NCBI GenBank assembly: GCA_030123525.1
Contig: CP126125.1
Coordinates: 1,984,001-2,048,000 of the forward strand
Direction of reading: 5' to 3'
From: ELB16-189 sp018266435
GTDB lineage: Bacteria; Bacteroidota; Bacteroidia; Cytophagales; Cyclobacteriaceae
Length of the DNA: 64,000 nucleotides
Under the pieces are notes generated by a model. That model was given only the letters and a program-made list of their open reading frames with translations. It was not told the origin of the DNA and searched no databases. Of this stretch, positions 1 to 8,370 are shown one piece after another. Every line of letters begins with the position of its first letter. Positions within the stretch are counted from its first letter, which is position 1. The position numbers and the translations under genes were made by a program.

Positions 1-587
1 ACCGAGTTTCGAAAATTGTAAGATGCTTTTGACATGGCAAACTTTATGTCATTGCCAAGTCCGTCAAGTGTTCCCTCCTCCGTTCCGTCAGGATGGGTGT
101 AGCGATACCATTTGTCGCGATCACCACTTCCATCCACACCCACATACATTTGCCACGCGAGTGTTTTCATTATCGCCTCTTCTTTTAATTTCAATAGATA
201 GGCGATGGCGTTGTTCGAACCTGAAACCATTGCGGCTGTGCCTGTCACTGTTGGTTGGAGTATTGTATTCATGAATAGCAGCACGTAAGGAAAAAGCATT
301 ATGCATAGTCCGAGTGCAAAAGGTCTGAGTAATGGATAGAAGTCTATTGGTTCAGCATTGGCGAGATGGCGCCATACCCTTGAAGAAATATACCACAGTG
401 CTGCAAAGCCGGCCAGTCCTCGGCTAACCCCGATCAGTTGACTGCACAAAGGCAGCATTTCACTGTATAGCTGGTCCAAGACGCTTTGCAGACTGTGGAT
501 CTCTCCCGTGAAACTCTGAGCACAAACAACGCCAGGCAAAAAAGTCACGGTGAGAAATATTGTTAATGTCGTTTTTTTCGGTTTCAT
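1..587 (-). CDS. traJ: Conjugative transposon TraJ-like membrane protein (3' part cut by window edge)
   Basis: The reading frame runs from an ATG at 587 off the left edge of the window, giving about 195 residues. It starts with a signal-like segment ending in VVCAQ, followed by a region rich in hydrophobic stretches (around residues 45-65 and 85-115) with the phrases GVSRGLAGFAALWYISSRVW and FYPLLRPFALGLCIMLFPY, typical of TraJ of Bacteroides conjugative transposons, a multi-spanning inner-membrane component of the mating apparatus. It is the last gene seen in the minus-strand tra operon, 10 bp after the preceding gene, and its place downstream of TraG and the TraI-like proteins matches the family order. 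Only the N-terminal part is visible, so total length cannot be judged. Confidence 0.8.
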   Translation of the reverse strand, partial: MKPKKTTLTIFLTVTFLPGVVCAQSFTGEIHSLQSVLDQLYSEMLPLCSQLIGVSRGLAGFAALWYISSRVWRHLANAEPIDFYPLLRPFALGLCIMLFPYVLLFMNTILQPTVTGTAAMVSGSNNAIAYLLKLKEEAIMKTLAWQMYVGVDGSGDRDKWYRYTHPDGTEEGTLDGLGNDIKFAMSKASYNFRNS

Positions 588-597
588 AATTGCAGAA

Positions 598-1239
598 TTA
601 ATTGAGGCCGTAGATATGTCGAAGTGTTCTCACATCATTTGCTGATCTAGCTCGCTGTATCGCGAGTAGCTGAGTGTTGTTATTGAAACTCCTAATGAAA
701 ACTACCTTTCCTTCCAAGTCATAGTAAATCCTGTCAATGGCTTTCATCCGTTCATCATCACTCATCCTAAGCTTGGTGGCGGTAGTGATCATGATCAGAT
801 CATCAATATTTCTGAGGCTCGCCTGAACAAGGAAACTGTAAACATTGCCGATGTATTCAAGTTCCTCTGGTTTAAAGTTGGGATCGTTCTTGAAGCGAGT
901 GTAATAATTCTTGTACTCCTTCACCAAAAGCTTTTGGTAGTCTATTATATATGGAATGCGTTTGTAGTTCCTGACTGCCGGGTTCACAAGAAACAATCCG
1001 TCAAGGAATGCCTGATGTAGTTTGTAATTGCCTTCTGCAATGTTCTTGATCGTGGTGTATCCGTAGTCGAGTATTTTGTATCCTGCATACATGTTGTCCA
1101 GTATTTTTTCCAACTGCTGCAACTTCTCGTAGTCAAGGATCAGTTGCTCCATTTCCTGTTCTTGAGCGTAGGCGGAATTACAAGTAAGCAGACCAACTGA
1201 AATGATCAGGCTTGCGAAAAACTTATTAAATCGATTCAT
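598..1239 (-). CDS. Periplasmic conjugal transfer protein, TraI/DUF4141-like paralogue 3
   Basis: 213 residues with a signal peptide (MNRFNKFFASLIISVGLLTCNSAYA) and a mostly helical mature part. It is visibly related to the two genes before it: all three are of similar size, carry a central tract with FKPEE/FTPEE/FSRSE, then a MSDDER/MTDDER/MTDAKR motif and a conserved C-terminal pattern of asparagines and LLAIQRAR-like residues. This resembles the TraI/TerB-like exported proteins that follow TraG in Bacteroidetes conjugation operons. Its start overlaps the stop of the preceding gene by 14 bp, so the two are probably translationally coupled. The exact role is unknown; it probably acts in the periplasmic part of the mating channel. 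Confidence 0.7.
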   Translation of the reverse strand: MNRFNKFFASLIISVGLLTCNSAYAQEQEMEQLILDYEKLQQLEKILDNMYAGYKILDYGYTTIKNIAEGNYKLHQAFLDGLFLVNPAVRNYKRIPYIIDYQKLLVKEYKNYYTRFKNDPNFKPEELEYIGNVYSFLVQASLRNIDDLIMITTATKLRMSDDERMKAIDRIYYDLEGKVVFIRSFNNNTQLLAIQRARSANDVRTLRHIYGLN

Positions 1240-1867
1240 AATTCTTTCTCAATTGGTTGATTTCAATTCCTTCTTTCTCGCGTTCATGAGCCAGTAACTT
1301 TGTGTCATTTCCAAAAGCCCTGACAAAAGCTTTCTTATCCTTCATGTCTTCGTGTATTTTATCAATCCTTTGAAGTCTTTCATCATCGGTCATTTGCGCA
1401 GCATCCGATTGAATTATGGTGTGCAGTTCTGATATGGAAGCATCGCACAAAAGCAACATGCTTGTGTGAACGCGGGCCACATAGCGGACTTCCTCGGGAG
1501 TGAAGTGCTTGTTGGTTTGACAGAACTGATAGACATTCTTCATGTCTCGTATGATGCTGTATTGAAAAGCGATGATGTCGATTACTTTTACTGAATTGTG
1601 AATCGATGGCTTTACAGTCTTCAGTGACTTAAAGAAATCTCGGTCAAGGTTGAAGTTGCCATTCTTAATGTTTTCTATCGCGGTCAACCCGTTGTGGGCA
1701 ATAGTGTAACCCTTTTTTAAATAATCGAGATAAACTTGATAGGCGATTATCTGCTCGATCAAATATTTGGTTTGCGTTTTCTTCTGATTGAACCACTCGT
1801 CAAACGTCTGTGCATTTGAGTGTGCAATAGAGAGAGTAAGTAGAAATATGACAGTTAGTGTTTTCAT
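1226..1867 (-). CDS. Periplasmic conjugal transfer protein, TraI/DUF4141-like paralogue 2
   Basis: Starting at the ATG at 1867 gives 213 residues with a clean signal peptide (MKTLTVIFLLTLSIAHSNAQ) and leaves 2 bp after the upstream stop; an in-frame ATG further upstream would put eight extra polar residues before the signal and overlap the upstream gene, so it was not chosen. The mature protein is helical and carries the FTPEE and MTDDERLQRIDKI motifs shared with its two neighbours. It is the middle member of a tandem of three related exported proteins in the transfer operon. Function beyond membership of the mating apparatus cannot be read from the sequence. Confidence 0.7.
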   Translation of the reverse strand: MKTLTVIFLLTLSIAHSNAQTFDEWFNQKKTQTKYLIEQIIAYQVYLDYLKKGYTIAHNGLTAIENIKNGNFNLDRDFFKSLKTVKPSIHNSVKVIDIIAFQYSIIRDMKNVYQFCQTNKHFTPEEVRYVARVHTSMLLLCDASISELHTIIQSDAAQMTDDERLQRIDKIHEDMKDKKAFVRAFGNDTKLLAHEREKEGIEINQLRKNYESI

Positions 1868-1869
1868 AT

Positions 1870-2562
1870 TTATTGGGTTGGTAGTCCGCATAATCTTTTC
1901 ACAGTTTTTATTTCATTTTCATCTTTTGATCGATTGATGCTCAACTGAGTATTCTGATTGTTGAACTGTTGCAGATCTGTGTAGTTACGGTCGATGTTGT
2001 CTCCGACTTTGTTGATCACCTCCAGTCGCTTGGCGTCTGTCATTTGAGTTTTATCGGAGTTGATTACCATCATCAACTCATCGAGGTTGTACACACTTTG
2101 ATTAATGATACCTGTATAGACCAGGTACATATAGTCAATTTCTGATCTTGAGAAATGTTTGTCCTGGTTTACCATTTGCCAAGTGAACTTGTATTGTTGC
2201 ACCAATTGCTTTTGTCGCTGTAGGATTAATGCGATTCGGTGATACGTGGCAAGTGTGTTACGCACCTTCCACAATTCATCGTAGTATTTCTTATAAAGTT
2301 GTCTTTGCTTTTCAGTCCACTGAGCGATTTCGTCCAATTTGAATTTTGACAACTTGTTCTCTAGAACTTTCTGAGCATTTTGAAGCCAGATCGTTTTAGT
2401 TTGAATTCGTTGAACTTTCAAATCGATTGCCTTGATCACTTTAATCATGGCTGCTTTAATTATATCGAGAAGCGGAATTTGAGCCTCTACACTCTGAGAA
2501 GTTGTGATTAGAAGTGTTGTTCCAATCAGCATTGACAATAGTATTTTGTTATGTCTTTTCAT
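1870..2562 (-). CDS. Periplasmic conjugal transfer protein, TraI/DUF4141-like paralogue 1
   Basis: 230 residues, beginning with a signal peptide of about 27 residues ending SQSVEA. The mature part starts PLLDIIKAAMIKVIKAIDLKVQRIQT, an amphipathic helix, and continues with the long basic helical stretch and the MTDAKRLEVINKV motif seen in the next two genes. It lies 11 bp downstream of the TraG ATPase, the place taken by TraI (DUF4141) in Bacteroides conjugative transposons, and of the three paralogues it looks most like that family. It presumably works in the periplasm with TraG and TraJ. Confidence 0.75.
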   Translation of the reverse strand: MKRHNKILLSMLIGTTLLITTSQSVEAQIPLLDIIKAAMIKVIKAIDLKVQRIQTKTIWLQNAQKVLENKLSKFKLDEIAQWTEKQRQLYKKYYDELWKVRNTLATYHRIALILQRQKQLVQQYKFTWQMVNQDKHFSRSEIDYMYLVYTGIINQSVYNLDELMMVINSDKTQMTDAKRLEVINKVGDNIDRNYTDLQQFNNQNTQLSINRSKDENEIKTVKRLCGLPTQ

Positions 2563-2573
2563 CGTTGTTTTGT

Positions 2574-5054
2574 TTATGCGACATTGCCCAATCGTATATC
2601 ATTTGCCAGTTCAGCAATTCCTTTTCGGATATCGCCTCCCCATTTCTTTGCATAAGCTTGCACTTTGATTTTTTCCGACTCCTCCGTGGTGTAAGCGAGA
2701 TATTCTTCAAGTGAAACTTCCGTAGCGTAAACTTTTGAAACCATTCCACCGAGGCTGATAAAAACCTCCTTGTACTTGCGTGATGGATCGTTGCCCTTGT
2801 TGATGGAGAGTACAAGTGCTTTTTCTTTTTCCGTTAAGCCAAGCAATTCCTGAATCTGATCGAACTTGTTTTGATACTTGCTTTGGTCTAATAGAATTTT
2901 GCAATCAGAGTTGTTGATAATCGCTTGCTTCACAATGGGAGAACTAATGATGTCTTCAACTTCTTGAGTCACTACAATCGCCTCACCATAGAATTTCCTA
3001 ACCGTCTTGAAAAGATATTTGATGTACTCAGCCATTCCCTCTTTCGCTATCGCCTTCCATGCTTCTTCAATGAGAATCATTTTGCGAATGCCTTTCAGTT
3101 TGCGCATTTTGGAAATGAAAACTTCCATGATAATGATGGTGACAACTGGAAAAAGAATCGGGTGATCCTTGATGTTGTCGAGTTCGAAGACAATGAATCT
3201 CTCTTTTAATAATTCAAGGTTCTCAGTAGCATTAAGCAGATAATCAAATTCTCCTCCTTTATAGTAGGGTCTGAGTACATAAAGGAAATTTTCAACATCA
3301 AAGTCTTTTTCTTTGACTTTGTCTTCTTTTAAGGTGATTACAAAAACATCGCGAAGGAATTCATAGAAGGAATTGAAGCAAGGAAAAAGAGTTTTGTTCT
3401 CATCAAGATGTCTATAGTACAGTTGTAGTGAAATCGAAAGGGCAACATATTCTGATCGGTTGAATGTCTCGTCATCTTTTTTCCAAAGCGCTAGTAAGAG
3501 GGTCTTGATGCTTTCTTTCTTTTCGGTGTCGAGTGAATCTCCCTCGCTTATATAAAAAGGATTGAACTTGATCGGGTTGGTTTCATCGTAGGTGAAATAA
3601 TATCCATTCACCAGATCACACAATCCTTTGTAGGAATGACCAACATCGACTAACACAATATGCGTTCCTTGTTCATAGTAAGAGCGCACCATGTGGTTGG
3701 TGAAAAAAGATTTGCCACTGCCCGATGGACCTAAAATGAATTTATTCCGGTTCGTGCAAATACCTTTCTTAACTGGCTCATCTGAAATATCAACATGAAT
3801 GGGTTTGCCTGTAAGTCGATCCCCCATTCGAATACCAACAGGACTGATGGATGATTGATAATTAGTTTCAAGATTTAAAAAGCAAGTGGCCTGCTCTGCG
3901 AACGTGTCAAAGGTGTCATTCATCGGGAAGTCTGCTTCATTGCCTGGAAGTCCTGCCCAAAATATTTGTGGTGCTCCGTTTGTTTCTTGCCGAGCCACGG
4001 AATCCATCTGAGCTAATGCCGAAGAAACTTGTGTCTTAAGTTCTTTCAATTCCTGCCTGCTATCCGTCCAAACCAGAATATTGAAATGCGCTTTTACCGG
4101 AAGTCGTTGAGAGGAAATTGCCTCGTTTAGAAAATCATTCGCGGCATCTCTGCTGATGGCATTCTCTCGCGAGTAAGTTGAAAGTGATTGAAGTCTTAAT
4201 CGTTTGCTTTCAAGTTGCTTGATCGTTTTGTGAAAGTCTTCAATAAATATGTATTGGTTGAAGATATGATTGCATGAAAGCAGTTGCCCCAATGGCGAAG
4301 CGAAACCAACACTGAATTTTGTTCGGTCGGTGGAATACTTATCGTAGTTGATTCTCGATCCGCACAACGAAGGCAAGTCTTCAACATCGGCCAATGAATA
4401 CACTTGACAAAACTGATCGCCAATCCTTAGCTCATCTTTTAAGTGTATGTCCTTGATAACTGGCTTGTCAGAATCATTCAGTAGGAAACAATATCTTTCC
4501 AAAAAGCCAGGCTTTCTTTTCGTTCCTACTAACTCATCATCCTTGAGACGTTGAAGTGTTATGAACCCACTATCTTTTAATATTCTTTCAAATTGCCCAG
4601 CACTATCCAGAAATTCTTGCATCCGTTGTGGATTGAGTGTTTCTTCCGGCACTAGCGTTGTTCGGATCAGGTTAGAGAAGACTGAGCTTGATGGTTTTCG
4701 AGTGACTGGTTTTCTGGTGAGCATCACATAGCATTTGTGATCGAGGTAAGGACGCTCATTGAAAAACCTTTCACTGGACTGCGACAGGAATGACAGTTCC
4801 TTGTTTTCAAATTCAGCGCGTTGCTTTTTAGCGAAAAACCAATCTTGTTTGTGAAAGACGGAATAAGTGGGTAGAACTTTAATTGCCTTCACTAGTACTT
4901 GATGAAAGGCTTCGTATTCCTGATCTGACAGAGTAAATATTTCAGGAAGTGTAGCTTCATACGCAAGTGTGGCATCACCTTGCTTCGATAATATGCAATC
5001 GTGCTCTACTTTATAGAGTGGAAATACTTTTGAAAGATCAACAGCTTGTGCCAT
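2574..5054 (-). CDS. traG: TraG family conjugation system ATPase
   Basis: 826 residues, the usual length for the Bacteroidetes TraG/VirB4-type ATPase that powers assembly of the mating channel at the inner membrane. The N-terminal half is the TraG-type non-catalytic region; a Walker A motif (LGPSGSGKSFF, about residues 440-450) and a Walker B-type motif (RKMILIEEAWKAI, about 655-668) mark the ATPase half. QEVEDI and the asparagine/serine stretch after it fit the sensor region of VirB4 proteins. It overlaps nothing; the preceding TraF-like gene ends 2 bp upstream and the TraI-like gene begins 11 bp downstream, so it is the core of the operon. No truncation or missing motif is seen. Confidence 0.93.
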   Translation of the reverse strand: MAQAVDLSKVFPLYKVEHDCILSKQGDATLAYEATLPEIFTLSDQEYEAFHQVLVKAIKVLPTYSVFHKQDWFFAKKQRAEFENKELSFLSQSSERFFNERPYLDHKCYVMLTRKPVTRKPSSSVFSNLIRTTLVPEETLNPQRMQEFLDSAGQFERILKDSGFITLQRLKDDELVGTKRKPGFLERYCFLLNDSDKPVIKDIHLKDELRIGDQFCQVYSLADVEDLPSLCGSRINYDKYSTDRTKFSVGFASPLGQLLSCNHIFNQYIFIEDFHKTIKQLESKRLRLQSLSTYSRENAISRDAANDFLNEAISSQRLPVKAHFNILVWTDSRQELKELKTQVSSALAQMDSVARQETNGAPQIFWAGLPGNEADFPMNDTFDTFAEQATCFLNLETNYQSSISPVGIRMGDRLTGKPIHVDISDEPVKKGICTNRNKFILGPSGSGKSFFTNHMVRSYYEQGTHIVLVDVGHSYKGLCDLVNGYYFTYDETNPIKFNPFYISEGDSLDTEKKESIKTLLLALWKKDDETFNRSEYVALSISLQLYYRHLDENKTLFPCFNSFYEFLRDVFVITLKEDKVKEKDFDVENFLYVLRPYYKGGEFDYLLNATENLELLKERFIVFELDNIKDHPILFPVVTIIIMEVFISKMRKLKGIRKMILIEEAWKAIAKEGMAEYIKYLFKTVRKFYGEAIVVTQEVEDIISSPIVKQAIINNSDCKILLDQSKYQNKFDQIQELLGLTEKEKALVLSINKGNDPSRKYKEVFISLGGMVSKVYATEVSLEEYLAYTTEESEKIKVQAYAKKWGGDIRKGIAELANDIRLGNVA

Positions 5055-5056
5055 GC

Positions 5057-5380
5057 CTAATTCGGTTTAAATAGTTCAAGAAATATTTTCCGAGTTCGTC
5101 CAATAAGGCAATCTGGCAGGCTGCGTGTGGCGAGTTTCTTCAATAATCCGTATTGACCGTATTTGTCACTTAGTCTGTAAACTGACATGAAGAGCGCTAT
5201 GCCCATGATGCCGATAAGTGCAAGACACAAGAACATATTCACGCCAAGGATGTAGAGTATGGCAAAAAGAATTAGCAATGTGATCAGCCCCGCGCCCAGG
5301 TAAGCGATGTACTGGGCCTTGAGTCCTTTGAACTCAATGGGCTTGTTAATCCCTTTGTTGATTTTATATACGCTGCTCAT
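5057..5380 (-). CDS. traF: TraF-like conjugal transfer protein, DUF4133
   Basis: 107 residues with the DUF4133 signature: an N-terminal YKINKGINKPIEFKGLKAQYI, two adjoining membrane helices (about residues 26-70) and a basic C-terminal part. It is a VirB3-like small inner-membrane protein that works beside the VirB4-like TraG ATPase. It ends 2 bp before TraG and starts 5 bp after a small basic gene. Length and order match the family. Confidence 0.88.
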   Translation of the reverse strand: MSSVYKINKGINKPIEFKGLKAQYIAYLGAGLITLLILFAILYILGVNMFLCLALIGIMGIALFMSVYRLSDKYGQYGLLKKLATRSLPDCLIGRTRKIFLELFKPN

Positions 5381-5385
5381 AACAT

Positions 5386-5574
5386 CTACATTCGTTTACC
5401 TCTTCTGCGTTTTGACTTGGGAGCTTGTTCTTCTTCCTTCTGCTCTTTGCGATACGACTTTGAAGCTTCATAGTATTCGTCATCGCCTTTAGCGAGCTTA
5501 GCATCCAGCATGTCTCCAAGCTGGTCGATCTCGCTTTCAAGATTTCGTTTTAAATTGTTTGACTTCGGGTTCAT
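5386..5574 (-). CDS. Small basic protein in the transfer operon
   Basis: 62 residues, highly charged: an N-terminal helix rich in Glu/Asp/Leu, a KGDDEYYEASKSYRKEQKEEE stretch cut here to its character (acidic then basic) and a strongly basic tail ending KRRRGKRM. It has no recognised domain. It is accepted as a gene because it lies between the TraE-like and TraF-like genes with 5- and 27-bp gaps in the same direction, where no other gene is possible. It might be a soluble accessory that contacts DNA or acidic lipids, but that is only inference from composition. Confidence 0.6.
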   Translation of the reverse strand: MNPKSNNLKRNLESEIDQLGDMLDAKLAKGDDEYYEASKSYRKEQKEEEQAPKSKRRRGKRM

Positions 5575-5601
5575 TTTGAAATAACCAAAGTGAATGATGA
5601 G

Positions 5602-5934
5602 TTATAGACCAAAGAATGATCTGAGCACCGTTGCGACAATCACCAGAAATACACAACTACCAAACCATGCAGCAGCAACCTTGCCCGTATCGGGATCACC
5701 GCTGTTCCATTTTTGATAAACCTTGACAGCTCCGACAAGTCCAAGGATCGCACCGATGGCATACATCAGGCTTGTTCCCGTTGTGAAATAACTTCGCACT
5801 CTCATGGTGGCTTCGTTGATTCCGGCATTGCCATCTTGTGCCTTGGCTGGAACCATGAGTGACAAAGCATAGAACAGTATCGCTACTCCCAAGGCTTTGC
5901 CTTTGTTGATGGTGAATTGAATTACTCTTTTCAT
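5602..5934 (-). CDS. traE: TraE-like conjugal transfer protein, DUF4134
   Basis: 110 residues from the ATG at 5934; the frame is open further upstream but that would overlap the next gene by 90 bp and put an unlikely basic leader before the signal peptide. The chosen start gives a signal peptide ending VPAKAQ, then a mature pilin-like protein with two membrane helices (about residues 55-75 and 88-106). DGNAGINEATMRVRSYFTTG and the LGLVGAVKVYQKWNSGDPDT stretch are characteristic of DUF4134/TraE, a VirB2-like small subunit. It is followed by the basic protein, TraF and TraG, which matches the family order. Confidence 0.88.
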   Translation of the reverse strand: MKRVIQFTINKGKALGVAILFYALSLMVPAKAQDGNAGINEATMRVRSYFTTGTSLMYAIGAILGLVGAVKVYQKWNSGDPDTGKVAAAWFGSCVFLVIVATVLRSFFGL

Positions 5935-5956
5935 AAATTTTGTTTTTTGTTGATTG

Positions 5957-6538
5957 TTATTGATTGTCATTCTGGCTTTCATTTTCCTTCCACCACTTTT
6001 TGATTTCGTTTGGTTTGAAACCATGAGTCGTGTGTGTTGCAAGTGCATCCGATAAAAACAGACTGATTTCTTCCTGGTAGTTTGTTCCGACTAGTTGAGG
6101 ATAGCGTGATAGCAGGGATTGAAAGATCGAAATGATCTCTTCTCTACTGCCGGTGGTTAATTCGTTCAGAATTATTTTGATCTCTTCTAAAAGATCAGCA
6201 ACCGAACCCACCAGCAAGCCTTCCGGTGAAAGCACTTTTGCCTCAATAGGTTCCTCCGCCTCGCGTGGAGGTTGTGTTTTTACTTCTTCTGTATCAACTA
6301 TATTTTCATGTGGAACATTTACCAAGGTCTCGTACTTGACCTTGCCCATGAGATCGATGGATTCGTTTGAATCATTTTGATCTTCTAACTCTTCCGAGTC
6401 AATTGCATTTGATTGTTTTTGCGTGAAGATGGATTTGATTTCTCCACTGAAGAGTAACAGCGCGGTGATAACATAGTAACTCCCTGCTGCTACAGCAAGG
6501 GTAGTTAAAAATTCTTGCCAAGAGATTGAATTGAACAT
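5957..6538 (-). CDS. Single-pass membrane protein at the head of the visible tra operon
   Basis: 193 residues with one membrane helix near the N terminus (about residues 12-32) and a long, acidic, low-complexity segment (40-105) before a helical C-terminal part ending in a polar KKWWKENES tail. It was not matched to a named family; similar membrane proteins with an acidic linker precede TraE in other Bacteroidetes elements. It is the first gene of the minus-strand operon in this window, 22 bp before TraE. The region upstream (6539-6717) separates it from a divergent cargo gene and should contain the operon promoter. Confidence 0.65.
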   Translation of the reverse strand: MFNSISWQEFLTTLAVAAGSYYVITALLLFSGEIKSIFTQKQSNAIDSEELEDQNDSNESIDLMGKVKYETLVNVPHENIVDTEEVKTQPPREAEEPIEAKVLSPEGLLVGSVADLLEEIKIILNELTTGSREEIISIFQSLLSRYPQLVGTNYQEEISLFLSDALATHTTHGFKPNEIKKWWKENESQNDNQ

Positions 6539-6717
6539 AGCCTTCGTGTTTGATTACGAAGGCGAAGGTGTGCGCTAACTAAAAAGCAATTTCACAAGAT
6601 GGGGGGAAGATGGGGTTGATTTCCTAAAAACGGATCGGTCTTTTATTCCGCAAAGAAATCTTTCAAAAGCTTAGTCTTTTTATGATTTTCTGAGTATTTA
6701 TATCAAATGCTATAAAT

Positions 6718-7254
6718 ATGAAATCAAGAAAAGACCAAATTGAAGAAATCATCACAGAGATCGTTCAGTACGAAAAGAGCCTTGACAGAATTCTGTTTGA
6801 CAAAGAAATGACTTACATCAAAAGTTATAAGCAGTTCTTAGTTGACGCAAAAATTCAGGAATTGGTTAACCGATTGGTACAAGAAAAACAGATTTCTGGA
6901 TTCGTTGTTGATTTAAGTAATCAAGGGGTCTTAAACAATCGCCTCCTGCTGGAATGGGAACAGTACAAAAAGATACCGAAAACAAATCTCACCTACAGAT
7001 ATGACAAAGGAAAAGGGGTACCTGGCAATCAAGATCATATTCATGTCTATTTAGGGAATACGAAAAATCAAGTCTACGCCATAAATAGAGATGGTTCGCC
7101 ACATGACGGCTCGACATTACAATTAGGGAAAAAGGAGATTGAGTTTATAAAAGGCTTGGGATTCACTCCTCCATCAAACGGAATTCTAGAATGGATCACA
7201 CTAGACGAAAAGAGCGAATATATTGTATATGACTTCCAGCTTTTGTTTTCTTAA
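6718..7254 (+). CDS. Uncharacterised 178-aa protein upstream of the TIR gene
   Basis: 178 residues. The N-terminal half (1-75) is helical and charged. The C-terminal half holds a compact region with QDHIHVYLGNTKNQVYAINRDGSPHDGS followed by LGKKEIEFIKGLGFTPP, a pattern of short strands ending in a histidine/aspartate-containing turn, like small bacterial domains of unknown function that begin with a His-x-His motif. No enzyme family was recognised, although the HIHVY and SPHDGS histidines could be a metal or catalytic site. It reads in the same direction as the TIR gene 84 bp downstream and is the first gene after the divergent tra operon. Confidence 0.6.
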   Translation: MKSRKDQIEEIITEIVQYEKSLDRILFDKEMTYIKSYKQFLVDAKIQELVNRLVQEKQISGFVVDLSNQGVLNNRLLLEWEQYKKIPKTNLTYRYDKGKGVPGNQDHIHVYLGNTKNQVYAINRDGSPHDGSTLQLGKKEIEFIKGLGFTPPSNGILEWITLDEKSEYIVYDFQLLFS

Positions 7255-7338
7255 ATTATTAATTCAGTTGAAAGTCTTCGCTAACAATGAGCGACCCAGC
7301 TGAATAGAGACAATAGATTAATTATTACGAAATTTTAA

Positions 7339-8361
7339 ATGGCCAAGGGAATGAATGACTACCGGTATGATGTTGGAATTTCGCTATGCAAACAAGATGT
7401 TGATTTTGCAATCAAGCTGACGAAAGCTATTAATCCAAGTCTTAATGTCTTTTTTTACGAACACCGTCAGGAAGAACTGATCACATCATCTGGCCCCGAA
7501 GCGTTTGCAAACATTTTCAAGGAACAAAGTAGAGTAGTCGTAATACTTTCACGAAAAGAATGGGGAGAATCTTTATACACCGAGATCGAGCGTAATGCAA
7601 TTGTTGACAGCTTAAAGGATAGAGGCTACAGCCATATCATGATTCTACCTATGGCGCATGGTGAAATTCCCGCATGGTATCCGTCCACTCGCATTTATGT
7701 AGATCCAACTAGGTTCACGGTTGAGCAACTTGCGCGTTTTATTGAATTCAAAGTAACAGAAGAGGGAGGCAAGGTTAAGGAGTTGACAGTTGAAGACCTT
7801 TATCAGCATCTATTGAATGGAGTTTCTGAAAAGAAATCGCTCTTGGCGATGCAAGAAAAACAAGAAGCCATCAAATGTGCCCAAGAAGAAATCAAAGTTC
7901 TTAAAAAATGTTTCAATAGAAAAAGTGAGTTTTTAAGAAAGAGTACTGTTAATGCTGCGTCATGGTTTGAGTTCGGTGAAAATGTTCATCGAGCTGAATT
8001 AGGATACGGAGATTATGAGTTGAAATGTCAAGTCCACTTTCCGGAATTGTACCAAGGAATATACACTACACAAGACTTCAGCGTTTCTTTGTCTCTTTTC
8101 CAAACAGTCGGAGGCAATAATCCAAAGCTTCTTGACGAAGAAACAAGGTTATTTTATTACACGCCAGACTTTCACGGATGGGCTATCCGTCATCTCTACG
8201 AACAGGCCACTGATAAAGAGTTGCTTGTTTTGTTTCGAAACCGAGACGGCTCGAACCGTTACGATTTAATAAAACCATTAAGGACTGAGCAGTTGGTCGA
8301 TGCCTGGTTTCAGAAATTACTATCACTCTCAACACAAAAGATTGCCAGATATATTAAGTAG
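7339..8361 (+). CDS. TIR-domain protein, probable NAD-targeting immune effector
   Basis: 340 residues. Residues 9-115 read as a TIR domain: a first strand YDVGISL, a second strand NVFFYE, and the strand-loop-helix VVVILSRKEWGESLYTEIER in which the glutamate of TEIER sits where TIR NADases have their catalytic Glu. A coiled-coil stretch follows (about 165-200) and then an unrecognised C-terminal region (about 215-340) that may sense a trigger. TIR proteins of this kind cleave NAD or make cyclic ADP-ribose products in anti-phage systems (established for the superfamily). The next gene begins 9 bp downstream in the same direction, so the two probably form one operon. No fusion to an Argonaute or APAZ domain is present. 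Confidence 0.8.
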   Translation: MAKGMNDYRYDVGISLCKQDVDFAIKLTKAINPSLNVFFYEHRQEELITSSGPEAFANIFKEQSRVVVILSRKEWGESLYTEIERNAIVDSLKDRGYSHIMILPMAHGEIPAWYPSTRIYVDPTRFTVEQLARFIEFKVTEEGGKVKELTVEDLYQHLLNGVSEKKSLLAMQEKQEAIKCAQEEIKVLKKCFNRKSEFLRKSTVNAASWFEFGENVHRAELGYGDYELKCQVHFPELYQGIYTTQDFSVSLSLFQTVGGNNPKLLDEETRLFYYTPDFHGWAIRHLYEQATDKELLVLFRNRDGSNRYDLIKPLRTEQLVDAWFQKLLSLSTQKIARYIK

Positions 8362-8370
8362 CAAGAAATT

